Positions 52,542-63,037 are shown, numbered from the stretch's first letter. The stretch: DNA of 64,000 nucleotides from Clostridia bacterium (GCA_017409475.1 JAFQSP010000003.1:248001-312000), one strand, 5' to 3'. The notes: generated by a model not told the origin, from the sequence alone. Translations and numbers: made by a program.

Positions 52542-55500
52542 AGAATAATGACATTTGTAATGAATCGGGTAAAAAGTCAAGGACATGAAGCTCGGTAAGA
52601 GTTTCTAAAATTCCCTTTGGTATTCCACCGTCAATTTGTAAATCTTCTTTTGAAAGATAGCCGCCCTTTTTAGCGGCGTTTGCAATTAAAACAGCGGCGT
52701 TTTCACCAATTCCGTCGATTGAAGCAAACGGTAGGCGAATTTTTCCATCCTCGACAAGATATTTTGTTGCATCAGATTTATAGAAATCAATAGGTAAAAA
52801 CTCGATTCCACGCGCCATAAGTTCGTTTACAATCATGAGGGTTGAAAATTGTGCATTTTCCTTTGCCGATGCTTCCTTACCCTTTGCTTTAATTGCAAGC
52901 ATAGCGTCCTTTACGGTCTTTCGCGAAGTAAGCAATCTTGCATTCATTTCTTCACCACGGGCGCTGAAATAAGCGGCATAATACGCAACAGGTTGATGCA
53001 CCTTGTACCAACCGAGTCGAAGGGTCGAAATCATATATGCCGCAGCATGCGCCTTCGGGAACATATACTTAATTTTAAAGCAGGAATCGATATACCAATC
53101 GGGTACCCCATGCTCCTTCATTGCTGTAATATGCTCATCCGTAAGTAACTTTTTAGCATTGCCCTTTCGAGTGATTTCCATTATTTTAAAGGCCATTTTC
53201 GGCGGCAATCCCTTATGCATGAGATAGGTCATAATGGAGTCACGCGTTCCGATTACTTCTGAAATTGTGCAGATTCCGTCCTTAATCAAATCCTGAGCGT
53301 TTCCGAGCCAAACGTCAGTTCCATGTGAAAGTCCCGAAATCTGTAAAAGGTCGGAGAATGTCTTTGGCTGTGTTTCGAGCAGCATTCCGCGAACAAAATT
53401 CGTTCCTACCTCAGGAAGCGATAATGAGCCCGTCTGTGACTTAATCTCATCCTCATCATCGGTAAGCGCAAGATCAGCCTTTGTGATACCAAGCGCCTCG
53501 GTTGACGTAAATAAACTCATAACATCCGGGTCACTCATCGAAACATCCATTACTGGTATTCCTGTGAAATCTTCGAGATACTTATAAATCGTGGGCACAT
53601 CGTGTCCGAGTATATCCAGCTTCAAAATGGTATCATGAATTGAATGGAAGTCGAAATGAGTAGTTTTTGTATCCGAGGTTGCGTCATCCGCAGGATGCTG
53701 AATAGGACAAAAATCGTAAATATCAAATTCACGAGGAACAACAACCATTCCTCCGGGATGCTGACCGGTAGTTCGTTTAATTCCTGTGCAACCGTTTTTA
53801 AGATGCTCAATCTCAGCCTTATTTTTCATTTGACTTCGTTCGTCACAGTATTTTCTAACATAACCGTAGGCCGTTTTCTCAGCAACAGTGGCAATTGTAC
53901 CTGCTTTAAATACGTTTTCGCTACCGAAAAGAACCTCAGTAAATTTATGAGCATTTGACTGATATTCACCCGAAAAGTTAAGGTCAATATCAGGAGTTTT
54001 ATCTCCATCGAAGCCAAGGAAAGTTTCAAACGGAATATCGTGACCGTCACGGTTAAGGGGTGTATTACATTCAGGGCAATTCTTTGGCGGCAAATCAAAT
54101 CCTGAACCGTAGCTTCCATTAGTAATCGGTTCAAAATACTTACAATTCGGGCAAACATAGTGCGGCTCAAGCGGATTAACCTCTGAAATACCGGCCATTG
54201 TAGCAACAAAAGACGAGCCAACCGAGCCACGCGAGCCTACTAAATAGCCGTGTTCAACCGAATCAGCAACCAGCTTTTGGGCGGTAACGTACATGATAGA
54301 AAAGCCGTTCTTGATAATAGATCCCAGTTCCTTGTCAAGTCGCTTTTGAATAAGGGGAGGAAGCGGATTACCATATATTTCACGAGCTTTTTTATAAGTT
54401 ACCTCCTCAATAATTTCATCTGAGCCGGGAATTGTCGGCGGAAAATTTCCTTCCGGAACAGGTCGAACTTCTTCAACCAAATCGGCAATCAGGTTGGTGT
54501 TTTTAACAACAACTTCATATGCTTTTTGCTTTCCTAAATAGTCAAAGTCATTTAGCATTTCGTCGGTTGTTTTAAAATAAAGCGGAGCTTGGTTATCAAC
54601 GTCCTTATACCCTGCGCCAGCCTGCAAAATTGCACGATAAGCCGCATCGGTTTTATCAAGAAAATGAACGTCACCGGTAGCGACAACCGGCTTTCCAAGT
54701 CGGTCAGCAATTTTAATTATCGTCTTGTTAATATCAATAAGTTTATTTTCATTCTGTACAATTCGTTCACGAATCATAAACTCATTGTTTCCGTTCGGCT
54801 GAATTTCGAGATAATCATAGAACGATGCTATGTCAAGCAAGTCGCCCCATTCTCGTCCCTGCAAAATCGCCTGATAAAGTTCACCCTGCTCACAAGCGCT
54901 ACCGATTATAAGTCCGTCTCGATGTTTCATAAGCTCACTCTTTGGAATCCTCGGACGTCTGCTGAAATATTCAAGGTGAGCCTTTGACACTAATTTATAC
55001 AAATTCTTAAGTCCAACGCTGTTTCTTGCAAGAATTATCATATGATGATACTTAATTCTTCTCGGGTCACCGCCGGCTAAAACAGAGTTTAACTCACCTA
55101 TATTATAACAGCCGGTGTTAGCATGGACCATATCAAGCAATCTTACAAAAATTTTAGCCAAAACTTCGGCATCATCAACCGCACGATGATGATTAAAGCC
55201 GCCGAGCTTTAATGCGTCTGCGATTGAATCAAGGGTATGTTTTTTAAGCTCACGCAAGGTTGAACGTGAAATCGGCACAGTATCGCAATAAGGGTTATTA
55301 AACTGCAATCCGTTTCTATCCGCAACAGCTCGAATGAATGAAACGTCGAAATTCGCATTATGAGCAACAAGCATACGTCCATCAGCGAATTCAAGAAATT
55401 TCTTTACAACATCAACATCATCGGGCGCATCAGCAACCATTTCGTTGGTGATTCCCGTGAGCTTAATAATCTTTTCGCTAATTTCCATATGAGGATTGAC

Positions 55501-56835
55501 AAATGAGCTGAACGTATCCTTTACCTCGCCGCCGCTAATAAGCAATGCGCCAATTTCGGTAATACGGTCATTAGAACTACTAAGTCCGGTTGTTTCGATG
55601 TCGAAAACAATAAATTCGCCGTCAAAAGCCTCGCTGCTTTCACCGTAAACAGCAGGAACAGTATCGTTAACGAAATACGCCTCACATCCATAAATCGGCT
55701 TAATATTCTTACCCGATTTTTTAAGTCCGTCTATAGTTTTCATAACTTCGGGGAATGCCTGAACAACGCCGTGGTCGGTAATTGCAATTGCCTTATGTCC
55801 CCATTCGGCTGCTCGTTTAATAAGGTCGGATGCAGGAGTAAGAGCATCCATCTGTGACATATTGGTATGGAGATGAAGCTCAACACGCTTTTCGTCAGCG
55901 GTATCGGTGACCTTTTTTCGTTCGACTATATCAATTCCGTCGGGTCGAATTATATTATCTTTTTCCCAATCGTCATATTTAAGCTCACCTTTGACAAGTA
56001 TAGAAACGCCATTTTTAAGCTTTGCAATTTTTTCATCGTCTTCGAGCTTAATGGCCATCTTAATCTGATGGGAATTTGTACCATCAGTTAAATAAATACT
56101 TACTCTATATTTATCACCTTTTTTAGTAAGCGCTTTGTCAATAAAGAATATTTCACCCCAAATAACATGCTTACTTCCGTCGGCTTCTAAATCACACATA
56201 TTTATCGGTAATGAATTTATCTTATATCCCCAAACATGCTCAGCGGAGCTCAACTTGATGGGCAAATTATCCCCTTCAAGTGTCACAATTTTCTTCTTTT
56301 CAACAGGCTCATTAATAATTTCAGGCTCATATCTAAATATCGGTTGAGGTTCAGGAATATCGACAAATTCAGTTTCTTTAACTCCTGAAAATGTAATATT
56401 CACCTGTTTATCAAAGACGTTTAAAATCACATCGGCAAACTTTTTATCATAATTCATATCAATTAAAAATTGATAGCCGCCATGCTTTAAGCCAATATCA
56501 ACTTCTTGTTCGTTAACTAAAATATCGGCATCATAAATAAATCCTCCGATATACGAATCAGCAAATTGATTAAAAACATATCCAACCGCTTTTGCGTCAA
56601 AACAGGAGCTATCGAATTTATACTTAAACACAAGCGACGAAAGCTTAAATGAACGCTTAACATCATTTTTTATATATGATAGCTCGTCTATAACTTGATT
56701 ACCATTTATATATAAGCCTATGGACATAGCACGATTAGCCTTATCAACATCAAGTGATGTTATATAAAGCTTATCCTGAAGTTTATCGGAATATCCGTTT
56801 AACTGATGAGCAAAAAGCTCATAAAACGGTACCAT
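52540..56835 (-). CDS. polC: DNA polymerase III alpha subunit, PolC type
   Basis: Replicative polymerase of low-GC Gram-positives, about 1,431 residues. Domains in order: N-terminal region (1-200), OB fold (about 225-300), PHP domain split by the exonuclease (RVELHLHTNMSQMDALTP near 320; AITDHGVVQAFPE near 354), DnaQ-like 3'-5' exonuclease (FIVFDIETTGLSSSNDRITEIGA near 410, with VAHNANFDVSFI and HRAVDDAEV), a zinc-type CPNCKYFEP...CPECNTPL site, and the palm with TPDIDLNFSGEYQ. ATG at 56835 has AGGG upstream. Last gene of the pyrH-to-polC operon, following ispG after 5 to 11 bases. Confidence 0.97.
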   Translation of the reverse strand: MVPFYELFAHQLNGYSDKLQDKLYITSLDVDKANRAMSIGLYINGNQVIDELSYIKNDVKRSFKLSSLVFKYKFDSSCFDAKAVGYVFNQFADSYIGGFIYDADILVNEQEVDIGLKHGGYQFLIDMNYDKKFADVILNVFDKQVNITFSGVKETEFVDIPEPQPIFRYEPEIINEPVEKKKIVTLEGDNLPIKLSSAEHVWGYKINSLPINMCDLEADGSKHVIWGEIFFIDKALTKKGDKYRVSIYLTDGTNSHQIKMAIKLEDDEKIAKLKNGVSILVKGELKYDDWEKDNIIRPDGIDIVERKKVTDTADEKRVELHLHTNMSQMDALTPASDLIKRAAEWGHKAIAITDHGVVQAFPEVMKTIDGLKKSGKNIKPIYGCEAYFVNDTVPAVYGESSEAFDGEFIVFDIETTGLSSSNDRITEIGALLISGGEVKDTFSSFVNPHMEISEKIIKLTGITNEMVADAPDDVDVVKKFLEFADGRMLVAHNANFDVSFIRAVADRNGLQFNNPYCDTVPISRSTLRELKKHTLDSIADALKLGGFNHHRAVDDAEVLAKIFVRLLDMVHANTGCYNIGELNSVLAGGDPRRIKYHHMIILARNSVGLKNLYKLVSKAHLEYFSRRPRIPKSELMKHRDGLIIGSACEQGELYQAILQGREWGDLLDIASFYDYLEIQPNGNNEFMIRERIVQNENKLIDINKTIIKIADRLGKPVVATGDVHFLDKTDAAYRAILQAGAGYKDVDNQAPLYFKTTDEMLNDFDYLGKQKAYEVVVKNTNLIADLVEEVRPVPEGNFPPTIPGSDEIIEEVTYKKAREIYGNPLPPLIQKRLDKELGSIIKNGFSIMYVTAQKLVADSVEHGYLVGSRGSVGSSFVATMAGISEVNPLEPHYVCPNCKYFEPITNGSYGSGFDLPPKNCPECNTPLNRDGHDIPFETFLGFDGDKTPDIDLNFSGEYQSNAHKFTEVLFGSENVFKAGTIATVAEKTAYGYVRKYCDERSQMKNKAEIEHLKNGCTGIKRTTGQHPGGMVVVPREFDIYDFCPIQHPADDATSDTKTTHFDFHSIHDTILKLDILGHDVPTIYKYLEDFTGIPVMDVSMSDPDVMSLFTSTEALGITKADLALTDDEDEIKSQTGSLSLPEVGTNFVRGMLLETQPKTFSDLLQISGLSHGTDVWLGNAQDLIKDGICTISEVIGTRDSIMTYLMHKGLPPKMAFKIMEITRKGNAKKLLTDEHITAMKEHGVPDWYIDSCFKIKYMFPKAHAAAYMISTLRLGWYKVHQPVAYYAAYFSARGEEMNARLLTSRKTVKDAMLAIKAKGKEASAKENAQFSTLMIVNELMARGIEFLPIDFYKSDATKYLVEDGKIRLPFASIDGIGENAAVLIANAAKKGGYLSKEDLQIDGGIPKGILETLTELHVLDFLPDSLQMSLF

Positions 56836-56846
56836 GTTCACCCTGT

Positions 56847-57899
56847 TTACATCCTTTCAATTTCGTCAATCAAAGCGTCAACAAGCTTATCCTCGTCAAC
56901 CTTTTTAATAATCTCGCCTTTTTTAATAACAACGCCACAACCTTCTCCACCGGCTATTCCAATATCGGCTTCTCTTGCTTCGCCGGGTCCGTTAACGACG
57001 CAACCCATTACAGCGACACGAATGTCCTTATCGCAATTTTGAAGTCGGTTTTCCACCTCATTCGCAATTTTAATAAGGTTAATTCTTGTTCTTCCGCAGG
57101 TTGGGCAGGAAACAATGGTGGGACCCGATTTTCTAAGTCCAAGCGATTTTAAAAGAGCAATTCCGGCCTTTACCTCTTCAACAGGGTCATCGGTCAGCGA
57201 AATACGAATAGTGTCACCTATTCCGTTTAGAAGCAGGCCGCCAATCACCGCCGATGATTTAATTATTCCATTATATCTTGTTCCCGCTTCGGTCACGCCC
57301 AAATGAAGTGGATAGTCGCATTTTGACGCGATAAGCGAATATGTATCATAGGCAATAACCGGGTCTGACGATTTTAAAGATAGGACAATATTGTTAAAAT
57401 CGCATTTTCCAAGAAGCGATGCGTGATAAAGCGCACTTTCAACAATCGCATCAGCGCAAGGTGCACCGTATTTTTTTAATATATTTTTTTCGAGAGAACC
57501 GGAATTCACACCAATTCTAATTGGAATATTTTTAGAGGCGCAAGCATTAGCTACAAGCTTAACCTTATCATCATCGCCGATATTTCCGGGATTGATACGA
57601 ATTTTATCAATACCTGCCGCAACGCATTCCAAAGCCAGCTTGTAATCAAAATGAATATCGGCCACCAGCGGAATATCGACAGCTGATTTAATTGTATCTA
57701 TAAGTGAAACGGCATTCATATCAGGCACAGCAATTCGGACAATATCGCAGCCGGCCTCCTTTAATGCAACAGCCTGGTTAACCGATGCCGAAACATCAGT
57801 TGACGGTACAGAAATCATCGACTGCACGGTAACGGGATTTTCCGAGCCGATTTTTAAATTTCCTATAGCAAAATTTTTAGTTTTTCTTCGCAAAATCAT
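56847..57899 (-). CDS. ispG: 4-hydroxy-3-methylbut-2-enyl diphosphate synthase
   Basis: MEP pathway enzyme (GcpE) with a [4Fe-4S] cluster. The 350 residues have the TIM-barrel start PVTVQSMISVPSTDV, LVADIHFDYKLAL, RINPGNIG, and the cluster cysteines in SCPTCGRTRINL and GCVVNGPGEA, plus IGIAGGEGCGVVIKKG. It sits in the rseP-dxr-cdsA-uppS operon, as in many Clostridia. Confidence 0.97.
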   Translation of the reverse strand: MILRRKTKNFAIGNLKIGSENPVTVQSMISVPSTDVSASVNQAVALKEAGCDIVRIAVPDMNAVSLIDTIKSAVDIPLVADIHFDYKLALECVAAGIDKIRINPGNIGDDDKVKLVANACASKNIPIRIGVNSGSLEKNILKKYGAPCADAIVESALYHASLLGKCDFNNIVLSLKSSDPVIAYDTYSLIASKCDYPLHLGVTEAGTRYNGIIKSSAVIGGLLLNGIGDTIRISLTDDPVEEVKAGIALLKSLGLRKSGPTIVSCPTCGRTRINLIKIANEVENRLQNCDKDIRVAVMGCVVNGPGEAREADIGIAGGEGCGVVIKKGEIIKKVDEDKLVDALIDEIERM

Positions 57900-57906
57900 A
57901 TTCCCA

Positions 57907-58950
57907 CTACCAAATTAAATTTATAATATCATTAAATGTAATAAAAATTATCAGCGCAAACAATAAAACAAACCCAATTCCATGAATTAAACCCTCGTAT
58001 TTAGGCGGAATTGGTTTTTTTCTAATCATTTCGATAAATAGAAATAGTATTCTTCCACCATCTAAAGCTGGAAACGGCAATAAATTCATTATGCCGAGAT
58101 TGATTGTAATAACACAGGCAAGATAAACAACATTCCATAGCGACTGCTTTGCGGCTTCGCTTACAGTTGCGGTAATACCAACAGGGCCGGACAGCTGATT
58201 AAGCTGATATTTACCAGTAATCATGTCATAAAGCGACATATAAACTATTCGAGAATATGAAACCGTAGTCTTTGCTGAATAGGATAGCGTACTTAAAAAT
58301 GTTTTTTCTTCGGGATAAACCTTAAAATCAGGAAAAATATAATTGTTTCCATCTTCAAGAGTAACCATTTTAAATTCAACATCTTTTAGCTCAACCGTAT
58401 CGCCGCCACGTTTTACCTTAAAATTAAGTTTTCCGTCCCTATCAGAAGCAAACATATAACTCAAATCGCTGTAACAGAAAATACGTCTGCCATTTGCTTC
58501 GATAATCTCATCATCAACCGAAAGATTATACTGGTTGCTGACGGCGCTATCGTCAAAAACGGCAATCTTTGTTGTTGCAAATTTCTGCTGTGGAATGGTC
58601 ATAATAATAGCTAAAACAAAGCCGAGAATTATATTAAAAACTGCGCCTGCCGCAACAATAATAAGACGTTTCCACGGCTTTTTATTTCCAAATGCATTAG
58701 GGTCGGTACTTTCGCTATCCTCGCCTTCCATGGCGCAAAAGCCGCCGAAGGGTATCAGACGAACCGAATAAAGCGTTTCCTTCCCCTGCTTTGAAAACAG
58801 CTTAGGTCCGAATCCTAATGAAAATTCATTAACCTTAACACCAAGTAACTTAGCGGAAATAAAATGACCGAATTCGTGAATAATTATAACAATTACAAAC
58901 ATAAAAATCGCAATAAGAATAGGCCATATAATATTCCAAATTTCAGCCAT
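57907..58950 (-). CDS. rseP: RIP site-2 metalloprotease RseP
   Basis: Intramembrane zinc protease with PDZ domain that cleaves anti-sigma factors or signal peptides. The 347 residues have HEFGHFISAKLLGV near residue 27 (HExxH), one PDZ domain (about 125-200), and the LDG zinc ligand motif in NLLPFPALDGGRILF near 295, flanked by membrane helices. ATG at 58950 has AAGGA 7 bases upstream; a TTG at 58956 falls in that spacer. Known operon company: uppS-cdsA-dxr-rseP-ispG. Confidence 0.94.
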   Translation of the reverse strand: MAEIWNIIWPILIAIFMFVIVIIIHEFGHFISAKLLGVKVNEFSLGFGPKLFSKQGKETLYSVRLIPFGGFCAMEGEDSESTDPNAFGNKKPWKRLIIVAAGAVFNIILGFVLAIIMTIPQQKFATTKIAVFDDSAVSNQYNLSVDDEIIEANGRRIFCYSDLSYMFASDRDGKLNFKVKRGGDTVELKDVEFKMVTLEDGNNYIFPDFKVYPEEKTFLSTLSYSAKTTVSYSRIVYMSLYDMITGKYQLNQLSGPVGITATVSEAAKQSLWNVVYLACVITINLGIMNLLPFPALDGGRILFLFIEMIRKKPIPPKYEGLIHGIGFVLLFALIIFITFNDIINLIW

Positions 58951-58964
58951 AAACAATTCCTTCT

Positions 58965-60110
58965 CTAAATATTAGAATATACAAATTCACGTGCCGCCTT
59001 GTCGGCGCAATCAATATCGTAAACAGAAGTAATTTTTCCCACTTTTTGAGCGTCGGTGGCCTCTTTAACAAGCTCACCAATTCGTAAAAAACTGATTTTA
59101 CCTTCTAAAAACAGCGCAACTGCAGCCTCGTTAGCACCATTGGCCGCAACGGGTTTTAATCCACCTTGCTTTATTGCATCAATGCAAGTAGTTAAGCACT
59201 GAAAGGTATCATAATCAGGCTCATAAAAAGTCATTTTTCCCGCTTTCGTAAGATTAAGACGTTCCCCTTGCGTTTCGTACCTTTCGGGATAAGTGAGAGC
59301 ATACTGAATCGGCACGTGCATATCGGCCGTTCCGATCTGCGCTATAATGGCTCCGTCATCAAACTCGATTGCCGAATGTAAAAGGCTCTCTCTCTGAACA
59401 ATTACGTCAATTTTATCAGCAGAAACATTAAACAAATGAGCGGCCTCGATTACCTCAAGTCCCTTATTCATCATTGAAGCGCTATCAATTGTAATCTTCT
59501 TTCCCATGCTCCAATTAGGGTGCTTGAGTGCGTCTGCGACCGTAACAGTTTTCAGCATATCTTTATTATATCCGAAAAATGGACCACCCGATGCAGTTAA
59601 AATAATTTTATGAATCTTTTTTGAAGGAGGTGCGGCGGCAAGGCACTGAAAAATTGCCGAATGCTCACTATCAACAGGATAAAGATTTACGCCCTTTTCT
59701 TTAACAGCGGGCATGACAAGTTCACCGCCAGTAACGAGCGTTTCCTTATTAGCCAAGGCGATATTCTTTCCGACTTTTATTGCCTCCAATGTCGGCTTTA
59801 AGCCAACCATACCAACAACTGAATTTACAACAGTTTCAGATTTTTCAAATGCCGCAGCTTCGCACAGGCCATCAAGTCCCGAAACCACCTTTATCGGCAT
59901 ATCAGCAACTCTCAGCTTAAAGTCGTTTGCGTACTTTTCATCATACACGCAAACAAGCTCGGGTTTAAATTCACGTGTCTGTTTTTCAAGCAAATTAATA
60001 TTTTGATTAGCCGTAAGGACATTTACCTTTATATTAAATTTTCTTGCGATATCAAGTGTTTGAGTACCGATTGAACCGGTTGAACCAAGTAATGTAATTG
60101 AATTTGTCAT
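58965..60110 (-). CDS. dxr: 1-deoxy-D-xylulose-5-phosphate reductoisomerase
   Basis: Second MEP pathway step, NADPH-dependent. The 381 residues have the Rossmann start ITLLGSTGSIGTQTLDI, ALANKETLVTGGELV, DSEHSAIFQCL, LTASGGPFFG, and the flexible loop HPNWSMGKKITIDSASMMNKGLEVIEA region with the metal-binding residues. Length normal. RBS GGTAAG is weak, and coupling to cdsA (4 bases away) probably helps. Confidence 0.96.
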   Translation of the reverse strand: MTNSITLLGSTGSIGTQTLDIARKFNIKVNVLTANQNINLLEKQTREFKPELVCVYDEKYANDFKLRVADMPIKVVSGLDGLCEAAAFEKSETVVNSVVGMVGLKPTLEAIKVGKNIALANKETLVTGGELVMPAVKEKGVNLYPVDSEHSAIFQCLAAAPPSKKIHKIILTASGGPFFGYNKDMLKTVTVADALKHPNWSMGKKITIDSASMMNKGLEVIEAAHLFNVSADKIDVIVQRESLLHSAIEFDDGAIIAQIGTADMHVPIQYALTYPERYETQGERLNLTKAGKMTFYEPDYDTFQCLTTCIDAIKQGGLKPVAANGANEAAVALFLEGKISFLRIGELVKEATDAQKVGKITSVYDIDCADKAAREFVYSNI

Positions 60111-60114
60111 AATT

Positions 60115-60930
60115 TTATCTTACCAATGTGAATATCTGCATAATCATAACCATATAAACGGTTACCATCAGCATACTGTCAAATCGGTCAAGTACTCCTC
60201 CATGACCGGGCATAATATTGCCATAATCTTTTATCTTATAATATCTTTTAATAGCGGAGGCAAAAAGGTCGCCAACAACGCTGACAAGTGAACCGATTAC
60301 TGCCACAAGTACCACAAGAAGATAAGAAACCTCCTCAACACCTTCGACAGATAGGCTATAGATAAGGGCAAAAAGGGTCGATAATATGAGATTTGATACT
60401 ATTCCGCCTACCAAACCTTCAATTGTCTTTTTAGGACTTAAAACAGGAGCTAACTTATGCTTTCCGATAGCGCAACCAACAAAATATGCACCTGTATCCG
60501 AACCCCACGCGCAGAATGCAATAAGAATAAAGTAGAACATTCCATGAGGATGGTCGATAACTGCAATCAAGCTACTGAACGCAAACGAAATAAACATAAT
60601 TAAAGTATATGCAGTAAACAATACAGACATTCTGACCCTTTCGAATGAATATAAAACATAGCAACAGAAAAGAATTGAATAAATTATAGCTAATATATTA
60701 AAGGTCAAGCCAAATTCGCTTCTTACCGAGAATACTGATAAAACAGAAAATAACATTGAAATAACCATAAAAGGAATTTGACTTCCTGTTTTTGTAGTAT
60801 TAAGAATTTCGTAGGTTGCGATTAAAGCAACTAAACCAATAACTATATCGAGCATAATAGTTGCTCTGAAAATAAGAGTAATTATGAGTAAAATTACGCC
60901 AACTGCGCCGGAAATTATACGTGTTTTCAT
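60115..60930 (-). CDS. cdsA: Phosphatidate cytidylyltransferase
   Basis: Makes CDP-diacylglycerol for phospholipid synthesis; integral membrane, about eight helices in 271 residues. The CDP-alcohol signature is near the C-terminus: LVSVVGDLFASAIKRYYKIKDYGNIMPGHGGVLDRFDSM (positions about 221-257), with metal-binding D residues. GSDTGAYFVG near 146 is also diagnostic. ATG at 60930 is preferred over a TTG at 60939 that abuts the GGGAG. Confidence 0.95.
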   Translation of the reverse strand: MKTRIISGAVGVILLIITLIFRATIMLDIVIGLVALIATYEILNTTKTGSQIPFMVISMLFSVLSVFSVRSEFGLTFNILAIIYSILFCCYVLYSFERVRMSVLFTAYTLIMFISFAFSSLIAVIDHPHGMFYFILIAFCAWGSDTGAYFVGCAIGKHKLAPVLSPKKTIEGLVGGIVSNLILSTLFALIYSLSVEGVEEVSYLLVVLVAVIGSLVSVVGDLFASAIKRYYKIKDYGNIMPGHGGVLDRFDSMLMVTVYMVMIMQIFTLVR

Positions 60931-60945
60931 ATCCTTCAACTCCCT

Positions 60946-61662
60946 TTATTTTGTTCCGCCGTATCGTCTATCTCTTTTCGAAAAGGCTGAAATTGCCTCG
61001 TCAATATCTTTTTCACTGAAATCGGGCCACAAACGGTCGGTGAACCAATATTCCGCATAAGCAGATTGCCATATGAGGAAATTCGACAATCTATATTCTC
61101 CACTTGGTCTAATAATCAAATCAGTGTCTGGCATGCCTGCTGTATATAAATTATCCGAAAGCATCGACTCGGTAAGCTCGGCAAGATTATCGCCACGTTC
61201 AGCCATTTTTCTAACCGTTCTTATAATCTCGTCTCGGCCCCCGTAATTTAGCGCGATATTAAGATTCAGTCCAGTGGCTTCCTTTGAATCGTCCTCTGCT
61301 TTTTTGATAAGACGGTTGAGTTCATCATCAAGCATTGTTAAATCGCCCAAAAACTTAACCTTAATATTTTCGTCCTCAAAATTCACCGAATCAACCAAAT
61401 AGTCATGCAACAGCTTCATAATTGCATCAACCTCGTCCTTTGGTCTTTTCCAGTTTTCAGTGCTGAATGCGTATACTGTAAGATATTTTATGCCTAACTT
61501 ATTACAGTATCGTGCAATTTTTTGAAAAGTTTTTGCTCCTGAGGAATGACCGGCAGTTCGTGGGAGTCCCCTTTTCTTCGCCCATCTTCCGTTACCGTCC
61601 ATAATAATACCGATATGCGTCGGAAGAATATATGGTAACTCCTTTTTCTTTTTAAAAAACAA
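60946..61662 (-). CDS. uppS: Isoprenyl transferase (undecaprenyl diphosphate synthase)
   Basis: Elongates farnesyl diphosphate with cis additions to the C55 lipid carrier for wall synthesis. The protein of about 238 residues has THIGIIMDGNGRWAKKRGLPRTAGH (residues 15-39, catalytic D and the FPP site), YAFSTENWKRP, LNIALNYGGRDEI and the C-terminal LIRPSGEYRLSNFLIWQSAYAEYWF stretch. TTG at 61662 has GGTGG 8 bases upstream. The ATG at 61683 lies directly against the terminator stem and has no RBS. Confidence 0.95.
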   Translation of the reverse strand: MFFKKKKELPYILPTHIGIIMDGNGRWAKKRGLPRTAGHSSGAKTFQKIARYCNKLGIKYLTVYAFSTENWKRPKDEVDAIMKLLHDYLVDSVNFEDENIKVKFLGDLTMLDDELNRLIKKAEDDSKEATGLNLNIALNYGGRDEIIRTVRKMAERGDNLAELTESMLSDNLYTAGMPDTDLIIRPSGEYRLSNFLIWQSAYAEYWFTDRLWPDFSEKDIDEAISAFSKRDRRYGGTK

Positions 61663-61683
61663 AGAAACACACCACCATTTCAT

Positions 61684-61714
61684 AAAAAGGGACTGCGAAA
61701 ATCACAGTCCCTTT
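61684..61714 (-). terminator. Terminator between frr and uppS
   Basis: A stem of about 12 pairs (61686-61697/61103-type arm at 61103 is not meant; the second arm is 61703-61714) with loop ATTTT on the minus strand, followed by TTTTT at 61688-61684. It splits the operon into pyrH-frr and uppS-to-polC, unless readthrough is regulated. Confidence 0.75.
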
Positions 61715-61734
61715 AAACTTAATCTTGTCAGAAA

Positions 61735-62289
61735 TTACAGAGACATAATTTCCTTTTCTTTTGAGTCAGCAACCTCATCAATTTTCTTAACAAATTTATC
61801 GGTGAGCTTTTGAATATCGGTTTCGCCCTTCTTAACGTCATCCTCGGTGATTTCGCTATTTTTTTTCATTGCCTTTAACTTGTCGTTTACATCGCGACGA
61901 ATTGAGCGAATAGCAACCTTTGAATCCTCGGCCATTTTGCTGATTTCTTTACAAAGATCTTTACGGCGTTCTTCGGTAAGAGGCGGAAAATTGATTCTTA
62001 TAATCTTTCCGTCGTTTGCAGGAGTAATACCAATATCAGAAGCTAAAATTGCTTTTTCAATATCCTTTAATGTAGAAGCATCCCAGGGCTGAATTTGAAG
62101 CATTCTTGCCTCTGGTACAGATACTGCTGCCATCTGGATAATAGGAGTAGGCGTACCATAATAATCAACAGTAACTCTATCAAGGATTGCAGGATTTGCT
62201 CTTCCTGCTCGAATTGAACCATACTCTTTTTCGAGTGCGGCTACTGATTTATTCATTTTTTCTTCTGCTGTTTTAAAAAGTTCGTTCAT
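61735..62289 (-). CDS. frr: Ribosome recycling factor
   Basis: Splits post-termination ribosomes together with EF-G. The 184 residues have the conserved RAGRANPAILDRVTVDYYGTPTPIIQMA stretch (residues 27-54), PWDASTLKDIEKAI, and IRINFPPLTEERRKDL. The two long helices expected for the stem domain are visible at both ends. RBS AAGGAG. Between pyrH (16 bases upstream) and uppS, as in most bacteria. Confidence 0.97.
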   Translation of the reverse strand: MNELFKTAEEKMNKSVAALEKEYGSIRAGRANPAILDRVTVDYYGTPTPIIQMAAVSVPEARMLQIQPWDASTLKDIEKAILASDIGITPANDGKIIRINFPPLTEERRKDLCKEISKMAEDSKVAIRSIRRDVNDKLKAMKKNSEITEDDVKKGETDIQKLTDKFVKKIDEVADSKEKEIMSL

Positions 62290-62305
62290 GACAATTCTCC
62301 TTTTA

Positions 62306-63010
62306 TTATTTAACTATTGTACCAATTGTTTCGCCGCATATTGCACGAACAATATTTTTCGGGTCATTGAGATTGAATACGAGAATGGGGATATTATTAT
62401 CCATACAGAGAGATGCTGCTGTACTGTCCATTACATGAAGTCCCTGGCTGAGAACGTCAATGTATTTAAGTTCATCATACTTTTTGCTTTCGGGATGTGT
62501 TTTCGGGTCGCAGTCATATACACCGTCAACATTAGTTGCCTTAAAGATAATATCGGCATCAATTTCGGCTGCACGTAATGAAGCAGCTGTATCGGTTGAG
62601 AAAAACGGATTTCCTGTTCCGCAGCCGAAAACAACTACACGTCCCTTTTCCAAATGACGAACAGCCTTGTTTCTGATATACGGTTCGGCTACCTGCTGCA
62701 TAGAAATGGCTGTTTGAACTCGTACGTCAACACCAAGCTGTTCAAGCGCGTCGCCAAGTGCCAGCGCATTAATAACAGTGGCTAACATTCCCATATGGTC
62801 AGCACGCGTTCTATCCATTTTTCCGCTTGTTCTTCCGCGCCAGAAGTTACCGCCGCCAACGACAACAGCTACTTCCGCACCTAGTGAAACGCATTCCTTA
62901 ACGCTCTCGCAAATTTTAAGTACAGTGTCAAAATCGAGTCCAAAATGCTGTTCTCCGGCCATAGCCTCGCCGCTAACCTTAATAAGTACTCTCTTGTATT
63001 TAAGTTGCAT
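62306..63010 (-). CDS. pyrH: UMP kinase
   Basis: Amino acid kinase-fold enzyme forming UDP from UMP. The 234 residues have [15 protein letters not shown] at the start, [13 protein letters not shown], the [16 protein letters not shown] helix, [17 protein letters not shown] and [15 protein letters not shown]. Length and motifs are standard. Its own promoter is at 63038-63066, behind the tsf terminator. Confidence 0.97.
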   Translation of the reverse strand: MQLKYKRVLIKVSGEAMAGEQHFGLDFDTVLKICESVKECVSLGAEVAVVVGGGNFWRGRTSGKMDRTRADHMGMLATVINALALGDALEQLGVDVRVQTAISMQQVAEPYIRNKAVRHLEKGRVVVFGCGTGNPFFSTDTAASLRAAEIDADIIFKATNVDGVYDCDPKTHPESKKYDELKYIDVLSQGLHVMDSTAASLCMDNNIPILVFNLNDPKNIVRAICGETIGTIVK

Positions 63011-63037
63011 AATACCACTCCTATATTATATATTCAT

